DNA of 64,000 bases from Planococcus sp. CPCC 101016 (lineage in GTDB: Bacteria; Bacillota; Bacilli; Bacillales_A; Planococcaceae). Shown piece after piece: positions 34,596 through 43,903 of the stretch; position 1 is the first letter of the stretch; every line of letters starts with the position of its first letter. Location of the stretch: assembly GCF_007859295.1 (NCBI RefSeq), contig NZ_VOHB01000003.1, positions 372,001 to 436,000 of the forward strand, given 5' to 3'. The position numbers and the translations under genes are program-made. The notes under the pieces are model-generated. The model worked only from the letters and a program-made list of their open reading frames with translations, did no database searches and was not told the origin of the DNA.

Positions 34596-35351
34596 CTATC
34601 TTATAAAATTAAACTTAAGGGAATGGACATCAAATATATACCAAGTAAATGGCCCAGATTCGAGCATCCAGGTAATCTCTACTTTCACCGGAACTTTTAA
34701 TCCGTCTACAAGTTGGTGTTCTTTGATTGTACCAATACATAATAGCGGCTTCGCATCTTCCCCGTCTTCTTTATAGCGCCACGCTTCTACTCTCAACAGT
34801 TCGTTTTGTTCATTAAAGAAATAAGTTGCAGAACCCGTCAGTCCAGCATATTCCATCGTCGCTTTTGCGGATTGCCCGTCTATCTCTTCCCATGTAATAA
34901 GAGGATTAATTACGGCTGATGGATACCAGGACAGCTCCATCAAATAACGTTGCAGTGACGACTGATCAGTTTTTTCATTGTCTGTTGAATTGGAAATCGG
35001 AAAAATTCCGGCAAGTTTGATCCGCATGTTTGCCTTGCCTTCCAGAAAGCTATCTTTTCCGGTGACAAACAAAGCTTTTCCCATTTTCATCTTCACTGTC
35101 CATCGGAATGCCGGCGGATTGGTAAAGCTGATCTGTTCCGCTTCGGATGCGGTCCACGTTTTTTGTTGAGGCTTTAATTTCATCCTGCCTGTTTGCTTAA
35201 GACGTGTGTTATGGATTTGTTCATGGCCAACAGCACCAATCGCGTAAAGCCAATTTTTTATGCATTCTGGAAGTGATTCAATCATTTCTGCTGTCAGTTT
35301 GCCTGGAGTCGCACGCTTAGAGTTACTTTCATTAGCATCTTTTTTCACCAT
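34596..35351 (-). CDS. Uncharacterised protein, DUF6544-like
   Basis: About 251 residues, soluble, no signal peptide. It begins with a charged stretch, then ESLPECIKNWLYAIG, GRMKLKPQQKTWTASEAEQ, FRWTVKMKMGKALFVTGKDSF and LMELSWYPSAVINP, an order resembling DUF6544-type proteins of about 250 residues whose function is unknown. The ATG at 35351 follows AAGGGG by nine bases. It is divergent from the PadR regulator gene and may share its operator region. Confidence 0.6.
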   Translation of the reverse strand: MVKKDANESNSKRATPGKLTAEMIESLPECIKNWLYAIGAVGHEQIHNTRLKQTGRMKLKPQQKTWTASEAEQISFTNPPAFRWTVKMKMGKALFVTGKDSFLEGKANMRIKLAGIFPISNSTDNEKTDQSSLQRYLMELSWYPSAVINPLITWEEIDGQSAKATMEYAGLTGSATYFFNEQNELLRVEAWRYKEDGEDAKPLLCIGTIKEHQLVDGLKVPVKVEITWMLESGPFTWYIFDVHSLKFNFIR

Positions 35352-35448
35352 CACCAACACCCCTTTTTGTTGCTATACCTTTTTTGGTAGTATACAAAGC
35401 ATTTTTTTAATAAAAAACTGGACATTCTATTAAAAAGAGAGTATTTTT

Positions 35449-35478
35449 ATATCAAATAGATATATATCAAAAAGATAT
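35449..35478 (+). promoter_or_regulatory. Two tandem 15-bp palindromes before padR gene
   Basis: ATATC-N5-GATAT at 35449-35463 is followed at once by a second ATATC-N5-GATAT at 35464-35478. The pair ends 14 bp before the PadR start codon. PadR regulators bind A/T-rich palindromes near their own promoters, so these are likely autoregulatory operators. Confidence 0.65.
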
Positions 35479-35492
35479 AATGAGGTGAATGA

Positions 35493-36035
35493 ATGGCAAA
35501 AGAAAACCATACCCAATATGCGATACTTGGACTCTTGACAACAGAATGCCGCACCGGCTATTCCATCAAACAAATGATTGATACAAGTTTGAATCATTTC
35601 TGGAAGATCAGCTATGGACAGATATATCCTTCATTGAAATTACTCGTGGATAAGGGCTATGCGTCAGTGGAACCTCAAGTTCAGGAAGGAAAGCCGGATA
35701 AGAAAGAGTACACCATTACTGCTGAAGGACAACGTGTTCTCAGAGAATGGATTCAAGAGCCTGTTCAGCAGCTCCCGGTCGAAAAAAACGAATTGCTGCT
35801 GAAGCTATTTTTTAGCCGCAATCAGGATGTTCAAGACACGCTTGACCATTTAGAGGCTTATCGTGAAAAGCTTACTGATCGCTACAATACTTACTTAGGG
35901 ATTCAAGAAATGATTAACACTCAATTAATAGAACAGGCAGACGCTCCTTTTTGGCTGATCACCTTGGATTATGGCATACGGATAACGTTGGCTGCTATCG
36001 ACTGGTGCGATGAAACCAAAAAAACCTTAAGCTGA
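35493..36035 (+). CDS. PadR-family transcriptional regulator
   Basis: 180 residues. N-terminal winged helix (YAILGLLTTECRTGYSIKQ, ISYGQIYPSLKLLVDKGY, EYTITAEGQRVL) and a C-terminal helical dimerisation arm (Vir_C-like, about 95-180). First gene of a small plus-strand cluster; its stop is 16 bp before the DUF4188 gene. The ligand is unknown. Confidence 0.9.
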   Translation: MAKENHTQYAILGLLTTECRTGYSIKQMIDTSLNHFWKISYGQIYPSLKLLVDKGYASVEPQVQEGKPDKKEYTITAEGQRVLREWIQEPVQQLPVEKNELLLKLFFSRNQDVQDTLDHLEAYREKLTDRYNTYLGIQEMINTQLIEQADAPFWLITLDYGIRITLAAIDWCDETKKTLS

Positions 36036-36051
36036 AGCGGAGGAAGATCCA

Positions 36052-36531
36052 ATGAGCAAAGAAATTTTTTCCGGTAGATTTACTGCTGAAAATCATGAAG
36101 GAATTGTGGTGTTTGTTATTGGTATGCGGATCAACAAATGGAGAGCTGTCCACAAATGGCTTCCTGTTATGGCGGCTATGCCTCCGATGATTAAAGAGCT
36201 GGCAATCCATAAAGAATTGGGCTGCCTGTCCTCTGAAAACTTCTTTAAGTTGCCGCTCACTTTCATGATCCAGTATTGGCGATCCGAAGATGAATTACAC
36301 GCTTATTCAAGAGGACAGAAACATTTGGCAGCTTGGAAAAACTTCAAACAAAAAACGAAAGATAATGACGCAGTCGGCATCTATCATGAAACTTACCTCA
36401 TTTCCCCTGGCCACTCAGAATCAATTTATGTGAATATGCCCGAATTCGGTTTGGCCAAGGCACTTGGAAAAAAAGAAATCACACCATCTACTTCATCAGC
36501 ACGCCAACGCCTCAAGAAAGAAGTACAGTAG
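36052..36531 (+). CDS. DUF4188 (monooxygenase-like) protein
   Basis: 159 residues. The hallmark start SGRFTAENHEGIVVFVIGMRIN, the motif WLPVMAAMPPMIKEL and FMIQYWRSEDELHAYSR are typical of DUF4188, a ferredoxin-like fold often annotated as monooxygenase family. It follows the PadR gene by 16 bp with GCGGAGGAAG before the ATG. The substrate is unknown; PadR-DUF4188 pairs suggest inducible detoxification. Confidence 0.82.
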   Translation: MSKEIFSGRFTAENHEGIVVFVIGMRINKWRAVHKWLPVMAAMPPMIKELAIHKELGCLSSENFFKLPLTFMIQYWRSEDELHAYSRGQKHLAAWKNFKQKTKDNDAVGIYHETYLISPGHSESIYVNMPEFGLAKALGKKEITPSTSSARQRLKKEVQ

Positions 36532-36637
36532 CCAGCTGTCTGTGACTGTCATTCCATACAATTTTTTGCTCAAAGGATGACTCTATTAATCAAGGTAATG
36601 GAGAGTACAGCCCTTTGGCAGATAGAGGTGAAATCAT

Positions 36638-37099
36638 TTGTTCAATCTCTTTTTAATTGTTCATATTATCACCGGTATTAGTTGTCTGGCCAGCGGATTA
36701 ATTGCGATGTTATCGAAAAAGAAGAGAGGGCAACATTCATTGGCTGGAGAATTGTATCACGGATCTTTTGTCATTGTGTTTATCACTGTCATTGTGCTGT
36801 CTATCAGCAACTGGGAAGAAAGCGGCTACCTTTTGTATATCGGCGTTTTCTCTTACGGCTTGGCTTTACTTGGATACTTGGCTGCGAAAATCAGATGGAA
36901 GAATTGGCTGGCACTTCACATAAGCGGAATGCTCGGCTCCTATATAGGAATTGTGACAGCGACTATTACTGTGAACATCTCTAAAATTCCTTTGCTGAAT
37001 GAATTGCCTATCCTCTTGTTTTGGTTGTTGCCCACCATAATTGGAACGCCTATTATCATTAAAATCAGGAAAAAGTACACGTTTCTAAAAGTTCAATGA
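36638..37099 (+). CDS. Four-helix membrane protein, DUF2306-like
   Basis: 153 residues with four hydrophobic segments and a basic loop (SKKKRGQHSLAGELYH) after the first. The H-x-x-x-G start (IVHIITGISCLASGLIAM) and HISGMLGSYIG resemble DUF2306 membrane proteins. It starts at TTG 36638 after GAGGTG. It lies 106 bp after the DUF4188 gene on the same strand. Function unknown. Confidence 0.65.
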   Translation: MFNLFLIVHIITGISCLASGLIAMLSKKKRGQHSLAGELYHGSFVIVFITVIVLSISNWEESGYLLYIGVFSYGLALLGYLAAKIRWKNWLALHISGMLGSYIGIVTATITVNISKIPLLNELPILLFWLLPTIIGTPIIIKIRKKYTFLKVQ

Positions 37100-37222
37100 A
37101 TTTGATGCGCTATTTTCTTGCAAAGAATTTGTTTCTTTCAGAATTCCAAATGTTTCAGGCTATACAATCAATGCGTGGACCATTCGAAAATACTAATCAT
37201 CTAAAAAATTACTGATAACTTA

Positions 37223-37262
37223 AAAAACCTTGTCTGAAGTGTATACTTCAGACAAGGTTTTT
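37223..37262. terminator. Bidirectional terminator
   Basis: A perfect 17-bp inverted repeat, AAAAACCTTGTCTGAAG and its complement (37223-37239, 37246-37262), with a six-base loop, between converging genes. Confidence 0.9.
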
Positions 37263-37329
37263 GATTTATCTATTTCCAAGAAACGATGGGCTCTTAAAAA
37301 AGATCGTCTTAATTCTAGAATGCTTTCAA

Positions 37330-37911
37330 TTAAAAAAGGCTTTGCAAATCCTTGATCGGCCGAGCATCCGGCTGGCCATCATAACTGATGAACTCGATTT
37401 CACCGATGCGCATGCCCGCATTGTATTCACCGATTACAGTATCCAACAAGACAAATGAAGCCGAGATGAACTCATCTTCATTTTCTTCTGTAAACCCTTT
37501 GATATAAAGGATCAGATTCACTTCATCGCTATCTTTTTCAAATGTACAAAAGATATCGTCCCACCCCAGTTCAATATCTCCATAAACAACAGAAAATTCT
37601 TCGTCATGCGGCTGACGGAAGCCGATGATTTCAAAATCTCCAATAGGGGGGGCATTATCGATCAGTTCGATTACATCATCAAAAGCTTCAACAACACCAT
37701 CTGCACTGATGATAAATTCACGCTTCCCCTCAACAAGGCTTTCACTAAATTCAAAAGCCAAATACCGGTTAACTTTATGCAACTTCTTTTCCAACTGATT
37801 AAATAGCTTGTCTCTGCTGGAATCTTCCAACTCAAAATATGCTTCTTTATTGTCTGCAAACCATTCCCAGAAAGCCGCTACCTTATTTTTTCTCTTCGGC
37901 AACCAATTCAT
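37330..37911 (-). CDS. Uncharacterised acidic protein
   Basis: 193 residues, acidic (many Asp and Glu), no membrane segment or signal. It opens with FWEWFADNKEAYFELEDSS and contains KREFIISADGVVEAFDDVIELI, a pattern seen in uncharacterised cytosolic proteins of similar size in other bacteria. No catalytic motif was found. It is a single gene with its own terminator; function cannot be assigned. Confidence 0.75.
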   Translation of the reverse strand: MNWLPKRKNKVAAFWEWFADNKEAYFELEDSSRDKLFNQLEKKLHKVNRYLAFEFSESLVEGKREFIISADGVVEAFDDVIELIDNAPPIGDFEIIGFRQPHDEEFSVVYGDIELGWDDIFCTFEKDSDEVNLILYIKGFTEENEDEFISASFVLLDTVIGEYNAGMRIGEIEFISYDGQPDARPIKDLQSLF

Positions 37912-38004
37912 CCCGCTATCCCCTTTGCATCCATCAATTCTTGTATGTCTATCATAATCATAATCACAAAAAAATGATAGTTCTTTTTATCTATGCATAA
38001 TAGA

Positions 38005-39201
38005 CTACCTGCTGGCTGTTTTTATTTCGTATCGACGGAATTTCATCATGGAAACCACACCCAGGATAGGGCCGATGCTCAGTAAAACAAATACCCACTC
38101 CCAGCCGATAAGATTTTGAACGATCGGGATCAGATTGATGGAAAAGACAGTGATCAAAAAACCGATGCACATCTGGAACGTTAAAGCAGTACCTAAGTAC
38201 GGTGTTTCAGCAAATTCTGTTACGGCCGCTGAAAACTGGGCTGAATCAGAAATTACAAACATCCCCCAAATAATAGCCACTGTAAGCGTTAACCATAGGG
38301 CATGGCCGAACGTAAAGCCGATGATGATCGAGCAGCTGGCACTGACAAGCAGCGAAAGAATGGTCAGCCGTGATCTTCCTAATTTATCCGCTGCTGCACC
38401 GCCCAGTACACATCCGATCGCTCCGGCAACTCCAATCGATACAAAAGAGGCAATTCCAATAAGTGCCGGACTGATTTGAGAAGAAGTACTGGCAAAGCTG
38501 GCTGCTAGAAAAACAGGGAGCCAGGTCCACATGGCATACAGTTCCCACATATGGCCAAAATAACCATAGTTCGCAAGCATAACCGGTTTATTCCGCACCA
38601 CTTGCTTGATCAGCCGAAAAGAAAAAACGGTTCTTTGTGGGGATGCCGGTGCATCTGCTACCACCCACTTCATGATTGCGGAAGCAAACAATGCCAGCAA
38701 CGAACTGACGATGATGACCAATTTCCATTCGATAGAAGAGAAAAAGATGCTGATGAAGTGGGGCAAAGACGAGCCTAAAGTCAATGCGGCGATTAAAATC
38801 CCAAGCGCCAATCCCCTTTTCGCCGGGAACCACTGTGACAGCAGTTTGACAGCTGTTGGATAAACGCCTGCAAGTGTCACACCCGTTAAAATACGCAAGC
38901 TTATTCCAATTGCAGCAGTGTCGGCAAATGGCAGCAATCCATTGATCAGCGCACCAGCTAGTGCCGAAAACGCAAAAATTTTCCGAGCATTAAAGCGGTC
39001 TGAAATGCCAAAATAAACGCTGATCAATGTGCCGATGATAAAGCCAACTGGTACAGATGCCGATAACCAGGCTTCTGTACGGGCTGTGAGACTCCAGAGC
39101 TCCCGCAATTCCGGTCCTGTCACACTGGCGCTAAACCATAGGCTCAGTGCAAATAATTCCGCTATGGCGATCCACAACAATGCCTGCCATTTTCCCGCCA
39201 T
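38005..39201 (-). CDS. MFS transporter
   Basis: About 398 residues with 12 predicted membrane helices. Major-facilitator loop motifs are seen between helices 2-3 (GISDRFNARK) and 8-9 (AADKLGRSRLT). The start at 39201 is chosen because AGAGGAG lies ten bases upstream; the upstream ATG at 39249 lacks a site. Substrate unknown. Monocistronic between two minus-strand genes. Confidence 0.85.
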   Translation of the reverse strand: MAGKWQALLWIAIAELFALSLWFSASVTGPELRELWSLTARTEAWLSASVPVGFIIGTLISVYFGISDRFNARKIFAFSALAGALINGLLPFADTAAIGISLRILTGVTLAGVYPTAVKLLSQWFPAKRGLALGILIAALTLGSSLPHFISIFFSSIEWKLVIIVSSLLALFASAIMKWVVADAPASPQRTVFSFRLIKQVVRNKPVMLANYGYFGHMWELYAMWTWLPVFLAASFASTSSQISPALIGIASFVSIGVAGAIGCVLGGAAADKLGRSRLTILSLLVSASCSIIIGFTFGHALWLTLTVAIIWGMFVISDSAQFSAAVTEFAETPYLGTALTFQMCIGFLITVFSINLIPIVQNLIGWEWVFVLLSIGPILGVVSMMKFRRYEIKTASR

Positions 39202-39343
39202 CACCAACAACTCCTCTTCCGTAAAACTTACCTTCTCTTTCCCTATCATAGAACAGCCTAAGTAAATAAGAAAGCAGACAAAAACCAGTGGCTGTTAAAC
39301 CCCGAACCCTACTTGATGTCTTTATTAAAAATCCGAATCACAA

Positions 39344-39380
39344 AAGCCCTCCATCAGCTTAAACGGCTGATGGAGGGCTT
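39344..39380 (-). terminator. Terminator after the symporter gene
   Basis: Perfect 15-bp stem AAGCCCTCCATCAGC (39344-39358) with its complement (39366-39380), then TTTT on the minus strand. Confidence 0.82.
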
Positions 39381-39411
39381 GAGTGTTTATTTCATTACGA
39401 AACTGCTGATC

Positions 39412-40686
39412 TTATTTTGAGTTCCAAGCATTAAGGTCATCGCCAGTCACTTCATCAAAGTCATCGCTTCTGTCTTCGACGAGTTCATCGACCCATAACT
39501 CATTTTCTGTGGCGGCAACCACAACGGCAGCTGAAGCATCACCAACTACATTCAAAGAAGTTCTGAACATATCAAGTATCCGATCGATACCCGCCACCAA
39601 AGCAATGCCTTCTAAGGGCATGTTTGCAGCACTTAATACCATGGCAAGCATAATGACGCCCGCTCCCGGAACGCCAGCCGCTCCAATAGAAGCAAGTACC
39701 GTTGTCAGGACAACGGTCACCAATTGCAGCAATGACAATTCCAAGCCATAGAACTGGGCAATAAATACAACTGCCACCCCTTGGTAAATCGCCGTGCCAT
39801 CCATATTGAGCGTGGCGCCAAGCGGCAGCACAAAGCTGCTGATCTTACGGGAAACGCCTAAATTTTCCTGCGTGTTTTTCAGGGTTACCGGCAATGTCCC
39901 GGAACTGCTGCAGGTGCTAAACGCCACTGTCGCAGCTGGAGCGATGCCTTTGAAAAATTGCAAAGGACTGATTTTCGCAAATCCTTTTACAGCCAATGAG
40001 TAAACCAGGACCGCATGGAATATACAAGCGATGGCAACTGCCAAGATTACTTTCATTAAAGGCAGCAGCACAGTTAATCCGTATTGGCCAACGACCGGAG
40101 CCACTAACCCTAAAACCCCGATTGGAGCAACCCACATGATGATTGAAGTAATTTTGTACATTACTTCCGCAAATCCTTCAAAAAATCGGTAGACAGGCTG
40201 AGCAGGTTTCCCGACCAAGGTAATCGCCAGTCCAATGAAAACAGCAAAAAAGATGATCTGCAGAATATTGCCCTCAGCAAGCGCTGCAAATGGATTTTCC
40301 GGAATGATGTTCAGCAATGTGGCAACTACACCACCCGTTTCAGCCACCTCTGTTGTGGTTTCCGGAACACTGATTGACAGTCCTTCACCTGGAGCGATCA
40401 AAAAGGCGAATGCTAAACCGATGCTGACAGCAACCGCACTTGTCAGTAAATAATAGGTGATTGTTTTTATTCCGATTCTGCCCAGCTGTTTAGGATCTCC
40501 TGTGCTGGCAATCCCCACGACCAGCGTGGCTAAAATCAACGGTGCAATGATAAATTTAATCAGCCGCAAGAACAAGTCACCGAGTGGTGCGATGACATCT
40601 ATTGCAGGACCAAAAACGAGTCCCAGAATAACCGCCGCAACAAATGCGATTAAGATCTGCGCCAGAAGATTGCCTTTTATTTTCAC
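39412..40686 (-). CDS. Dicarboxylate/amino acid:cation symporter (GltP/GltT family)
   Basis: About 424 residues. The glutamate-transporter fold is marked by the serine-rich reentrant loop STCSSSGTLPVT, GATLNMDGTAIYQG in helix 7, and GVPGAGVIMLAMVL in the second loop. It imports glutamate, aspartate or C4-dicarboxylates with Na+ or H+. The GTG at 40686 follows AAGGGG; the TTG at 40719 lacks a site. The acidic C-terminal tail (DEVTGDDLNAW) is ordinary. It follows thrC by about 40 bp and may be cotranscribed. Confidence 0.92.
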   Translation of the reverse strand: MKIKGNLLAQILIAFVAAVILGLVFGPAIDVIAPLGDLFLRLIKFIIAPLILATLVVGIASTGDPKQLGRIGIKTITYYLLTSAVAVSIGLAFAFLIAPGEGLSISVPETTTEVAETGGVVATLLNIIPENPFAALAEGNILQIIFFAVFIGLAITLVGKPAQPVYRFFEGFAEVMYKITSIIMWVAPIGVLGLVAPVVGQYGLTVLLPLMKVILAVAIACIFHAVLVYSLAVKGFAKISPLQFFKGIAPAATVAFSTCSSSGTLPVTLKNTQENLGVSRKISSFVLPLGATLNMDGTAIYQGVAVVFIAQFYGLELSLLQLVTVVLTTVLASIGAAGVPGAGVIMLAMVLSAANMPLEGIALVAGIDRILDMFRTSLNVVGDASAAVVVAATENELWVDELVEDRSDDFDEVTGDDLNAWNSK

Positions 40687-40728
40687 GATTCTCTCGCCCC
40701 TTAAACTATTAGATTTCAACCCTATGCT

Positions 40729-41958
40729 TTATGCCTTATCTGTTGAGCCAACAGTTATGGTATCGCCGATTTCCAGAATTGGCACGTCGATATTTACTGT
40801 GTCCGGGTACTTGATGCCCGCTCCGGTATTAAGTGCGACAACCGTTTCCCCATCTTTGATCCAATCTTGTTTCCGTAAGTTGCGGATCGCCACGAAGACC
40901 GCAGCGCCTTCCGGACAAATGAAAGATCCTTCTAAGCGAGCTATTTTTGCCTGTTCGGCAAGCATTTCTTGGTCGTCTACTGCAATGGCGCAGCCTTGTG
41001 TTTTATAAATAGCGTCCAATACCAGAAAGTCGCCCAATGCTTTCGGCACATTGATGCCAAAGGCCTGTGTGCTGGAATTTGCCCAGAATTCAGACTCGTT
41101 CTTGCCTTCTTCCCAGGCTTTAACAATCGGCGCACAACCAGTTGCTTGAACGGCAACAAGCCGCGGCAAGTCGCCTTCCACCCAACCGAGCTTCTTCAAT
41201 TCATTCAAGGCTTTATAAATGCCGATCAATCCGACACCCCCGCCGGTCGGATACAGAATGACATCCGGCATTTTCCAATTCATTTGTTCGGCTATTTCCA
41301 AGCCCATTGTTTTCTTTCCTTCAATACGATATGGTTCTTTTAACGTCGATACGTCGTATAGCCCAAAATCTTTTACAGCCTGTCCAACAATCTTCCCAGC
41401 ATCGCTGATCAATCCATTCACCAAATACAAGTTGGCACCAGATAATGCCACTTCGTTGCGGGTAATCTTTGGTGCATCCTGCGGCATGACGATGGTCGAT
41501 TGAATGCCGGCTTTGGCTCCATAAAGTGCCCATGCAGCACCCGCGTTGCCGTTGGTCGGCATGGCAAACTCCTTGACGCCTACTTCCTTCGCTTTAGAGA
41601 CACCTACGGTCGCACCTCTCGCTTTAAAAGTACCGGTCGGAACCAGCCCTTCATCTTTCATATAAAGATTTTCCACGCCCATGTCTTTTCCAAGTGCCGG
41701 CATCGCGATTAGCGGCGTCATGCCTTCCCCTTGTGACACCACATTCGCTTCATCTTCGACGGGCAGCATCTCATGGTATCTCCATAAAGTCGGCTGCCTC
41801 GTTGCCAATTCTTCACGCTTCAGATCCGCCTTTAGCTCATCCCAGTGGTAATCCACCAAGAGCGGCGCACCGCATGTACATAATTGATGCTGTTGCTTTG
41901 TATCGTAATGCTTGTCGCATTTCGGACAATAAAGATGGGAAACATAACTGTATTTCAT
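40729..41958 (-). CDS. thrC: Threonine synthase
   Basis: About 409 residues, PLP fold-type II. An N-terminal zinc ribbon (CPKCDKHYD...CTCGAPL) precedes the PLP lysine in PTGTFKARGA, TNGNAGAAWALYGA and the phosphate loop PTGGGVGLIG. It converts O-phosphohomoserine to threonine. The ATG at 41958 has AAGGGAG upstream. In a stand-alone position without hom or thrB; a related PLP lyase activity cannot be excluded. Confidence 0.85.
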   Translation of the reverse strand: MKYSYVSHLYCPKCDKHYDTKQQHQLCTCGAPLLVDYHWDELKADLKREELATRQPTLWRYHEMLPVEDEANVVSQGEGMTPLIAMPALGKDMGVENLYMKDEGLVPTGTFKARGATVGVSKAKEVGVKEFAMPTNGNAGAAWALYGAKAGIQSTIVMPQDAPKITRNEVALSGANLYLVNGLISDAGKIVGQAVKDFGLYDVSTLKEPYRIEGKKTMGLEIAEQMNWKMPDVILYPTGGGVGLIGIYKALNELKKLGWVEGDLPRLVAVQATGCAPIVKAWEEGKNESEFWANSSTQAFGINVPKALGDFLVLDAIYKTQGCAIAVDDQEMLAEQAKIARLEGSFICPEGAAVFVAIRNLRKQDWIKDGETVVALNTGAGIKYPDTVNIDVPILEIGDTITVGSTDKA

Positions 41959-42018
41959 TTTCAGAACTCCCTTTTCATTCATATTGCTGCGCTCCGCACA
42001 GCTGATTTTCATGAAACC

Positions 42019-42047
42019 AATAGCCCGGAAATTGATCCCGGGCTATT
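42019..42047 (-). terminator. Hairpin after cysI
   Basis: Perfect ten-base stem AATAGCCCGG/CCGGGCTATT with a nine-base loop, 20 bp after the cysI stop. No proper T run follows, so termination is probable rather than certain. Confidence 0.5.
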
Positions 42048-42066
42048 GAAATGGAACTTATTTGAT

Positions 42067-43782
42067 TCAACTATGAAAATTAAGTCCGGACGTGACCGCA
42101 GCCACATATCCAGAGCGTATGACGAAATCACCGAAATGCTCGTTTTCCTGGCGCTCTTTCGCAAATTGGAAGAAAATTGGTTTCAGTGTCGCTAAAATCT
42201 CTTCTTCCCCAATATTTTCGCGGTAGAGTTTGTTCAGGCGGTCGCCCGCAAAGCCGGCCCCCAAATACATATTGTATTTTCCAGGCGCTTTGCCGATAAA
42301 GCCAATCTCCCCTAATGCAGGGCGTGAGCAGCTGTTCGGACAGCCCGACATGCGGATGATGATTTCCTCATCACGAAGACCTGCCTCGTCCAGTGTATCT
42401 TCGATTTTACTGACCAGCTCCGGCAAATACCGTTCTGCTTCGGCCATCGCCAAACCACAGGTAGGCAATGCCACACATGCCATCGAATTGCGGCGCAATG
42501 CGGAATTTTCTTTGCCGTCCGTCAGTCCGTATTTTTCAACCAAAGCATCGATTTTCGCTTTGTTTGTCTCTGTTACATTGCTGATGATTAAGTTCTGATT
42601 GGCAGTCAAACGGAACTCTCCCGTATGGACATGGGCGATTTCACGCAATCCTGTCATCAATTGATAACCGTCAAAATCCTTTACACGGCCATTCTCAACG
42701 AATAAAGTTAAATGCCATTTGCCATCACTCTCAATCCAGCCGTACCGGTCGCCGTTACGGTCGAATTGGAATGAACGCTCTTCTCCAAGCTCCCAGCCTA
42801 AGCGCGCGTTCAGCTCAGTTCTGATCCAATCAAGTCCCAATCTGTCGACGGTGTATTTGAAACGGGCATTTTTCCGTTCTGAACGGTTTCCATAATCTCG
42901 CTGGATAGTCAGGATTTTTTCGCCCACTTCATTGACTTTATCTGGCGGACAGAATCCAAGGACGCGCGCCAATTGCGGATACGTATTCGTGTCGCCATGA
43001 GTCATACCCATGCCGCCACCGACCGTGACATTGAAGCCCTGCAGCTTGCCGTCTTCCAAAATAGCAATAAAACCTAAATCCTGCGAATAGATGTCGACAT
43101 CATTAGCAGGTGGAATCGCAAAACCGATCTTGAATTTCCGCGGCAAATAAAGAGGCCCGTACATCGGTTCCACCACTTCCGCTTCGTTGCTGTCGACAAC
43201 CTTTTCTTCATCTAGCCAGATTTCGTGATACGCTCTTGTTTTTGGAAGAAGGTGTTCACTTAACTCGCGGGAAATGTCATATACTTCCCCGTGAATATCC
43301 GATTGGTACGGATTTGATGTCGACATGACATTGCGGTTGACGTCACCGCAGGCCGCAATGGTATCCATCAAGGCATTGTTCATTTCCTGGATGGTGCTTT
43401 TCATATTCCATTTCAAAATCCCATGCATCTGAAAAGTTTGGCGTGTCGTCAACTTCAAAGTGCCATTGCCATGAGTATTGGCCAGATTGTCCATCGTCAG
43501 CCATTGATGCGGCGTAGCGACGCCTGCCGGCAGACGGACACGAATCATAAATTGATAGGCAGGTTCAAGCTTTTGCTGGGCGCGTTCATTGCGGATATCC
43601 CGGTCGTCCTGCATATAGCTGCCATGGAATTTCAACAGTTTGCCATCATCGTCAGGAATTGAAGCTGTCAGGCGCTCTGCGAAACTTTCCACGAGATTGC
43701 CGCGTAAGTAGTTGGTTCTGTTTTTAATGACCTCCATTTCACTTGGAGAGCCTTCAATATCAGTCAAATCTTTAATTTTCAT
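42067..43782 (-). CDS. cysI: Sulfite reductase [NADPH] hemoprotein beta subunit
   Basis: 571 residues. Two ferredoxin-like/nitrite-sulfite reductase repeats; the 4Fe-4S/siroheme cysteines lie in [17 protein letters not shown] and [14 protein letters not shown]. Substrate-contact residues such as the arginine in [12 protein letters not shown] are present. It reduces sulfite to sulfide with six electrons from CysJ. Located 121 bp after cysJ, with a shortened repeat element in between. Confidence 0.96.
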   Translation of the reverse strand: MKIKDLTDIEGSPSEMEVIKNRTNYLRGNLVESFAERLTASIPDDDGKLLKFHGSYMQDDRDIRNERAQQKLEPAYQFMIRVRLPAGVATPHQWLTMDNLANTHGNGTLKLTTRQTFQMHGILKWNMKSTIQEMNNALMDTIAACGDVNRNVMSTSNPYQSDIHGEVYDISRELSEHLLPKTRAYHEIWLDEEKVVDSNEAEVVEPMYGPLYLPRKFKIGFAIPPANDVDIYSQDLGFIAILEDGKLQGFNVTVGGGMGMTHGDTNTYPQLARVLGFCPPDKVNEVGEKILTIQRDYGNRSERKNARFKYTVDRLGLDWIRTELNARLGWELGEERSFQFDRNGDRYGWIESDGKWHLTLFVENGRVKDFDGYQLMTGLREIAHVHTGEFRLTANQNLIISNVTETNKAKIDALVEKYGLTDGKENSALRRNSMACVALPTCGLAMAEAERYLPELVSKIEDTLDEAGLRDEEIIIRMSGCPNSCSRPALGEIGFIGKAPGKYNMYLGAGFAGDRLNKLYRENIGEEEILATLKPIFFQFAKERQENEHFGDFVIRSGYVAAVTSGLNFHS

Positions 43783-43801
43783 GGTAAGCTCCTTTCAATA
43801 T

Positions 43802-43860
43802 TAGAGAAGTCGCTCTAGGCCGCCGCCTTCCGCTACTACTTTCTAAGGTCATGCAGTTGA
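43802..43860 (-). repeat. Internally deleted copy of the repeat at 45826-45935
   Basis: The left part (GAAGTCGCTCTAGGC) resembles the left end of the larger element (GAAATCGCTCCAGGC), and the right part (CGCCGCCTTCCGCT...TTTCTAAGG..ATGCAGTT) resembles its right end. The centre is missing. It fills half the cysJ-cysI gap. Confidence 0.6.
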
Positions 43861-43903
43861 GATCATATAAAAAACTAACTGCTGATTGATCATGCAGATT
43901 TTC

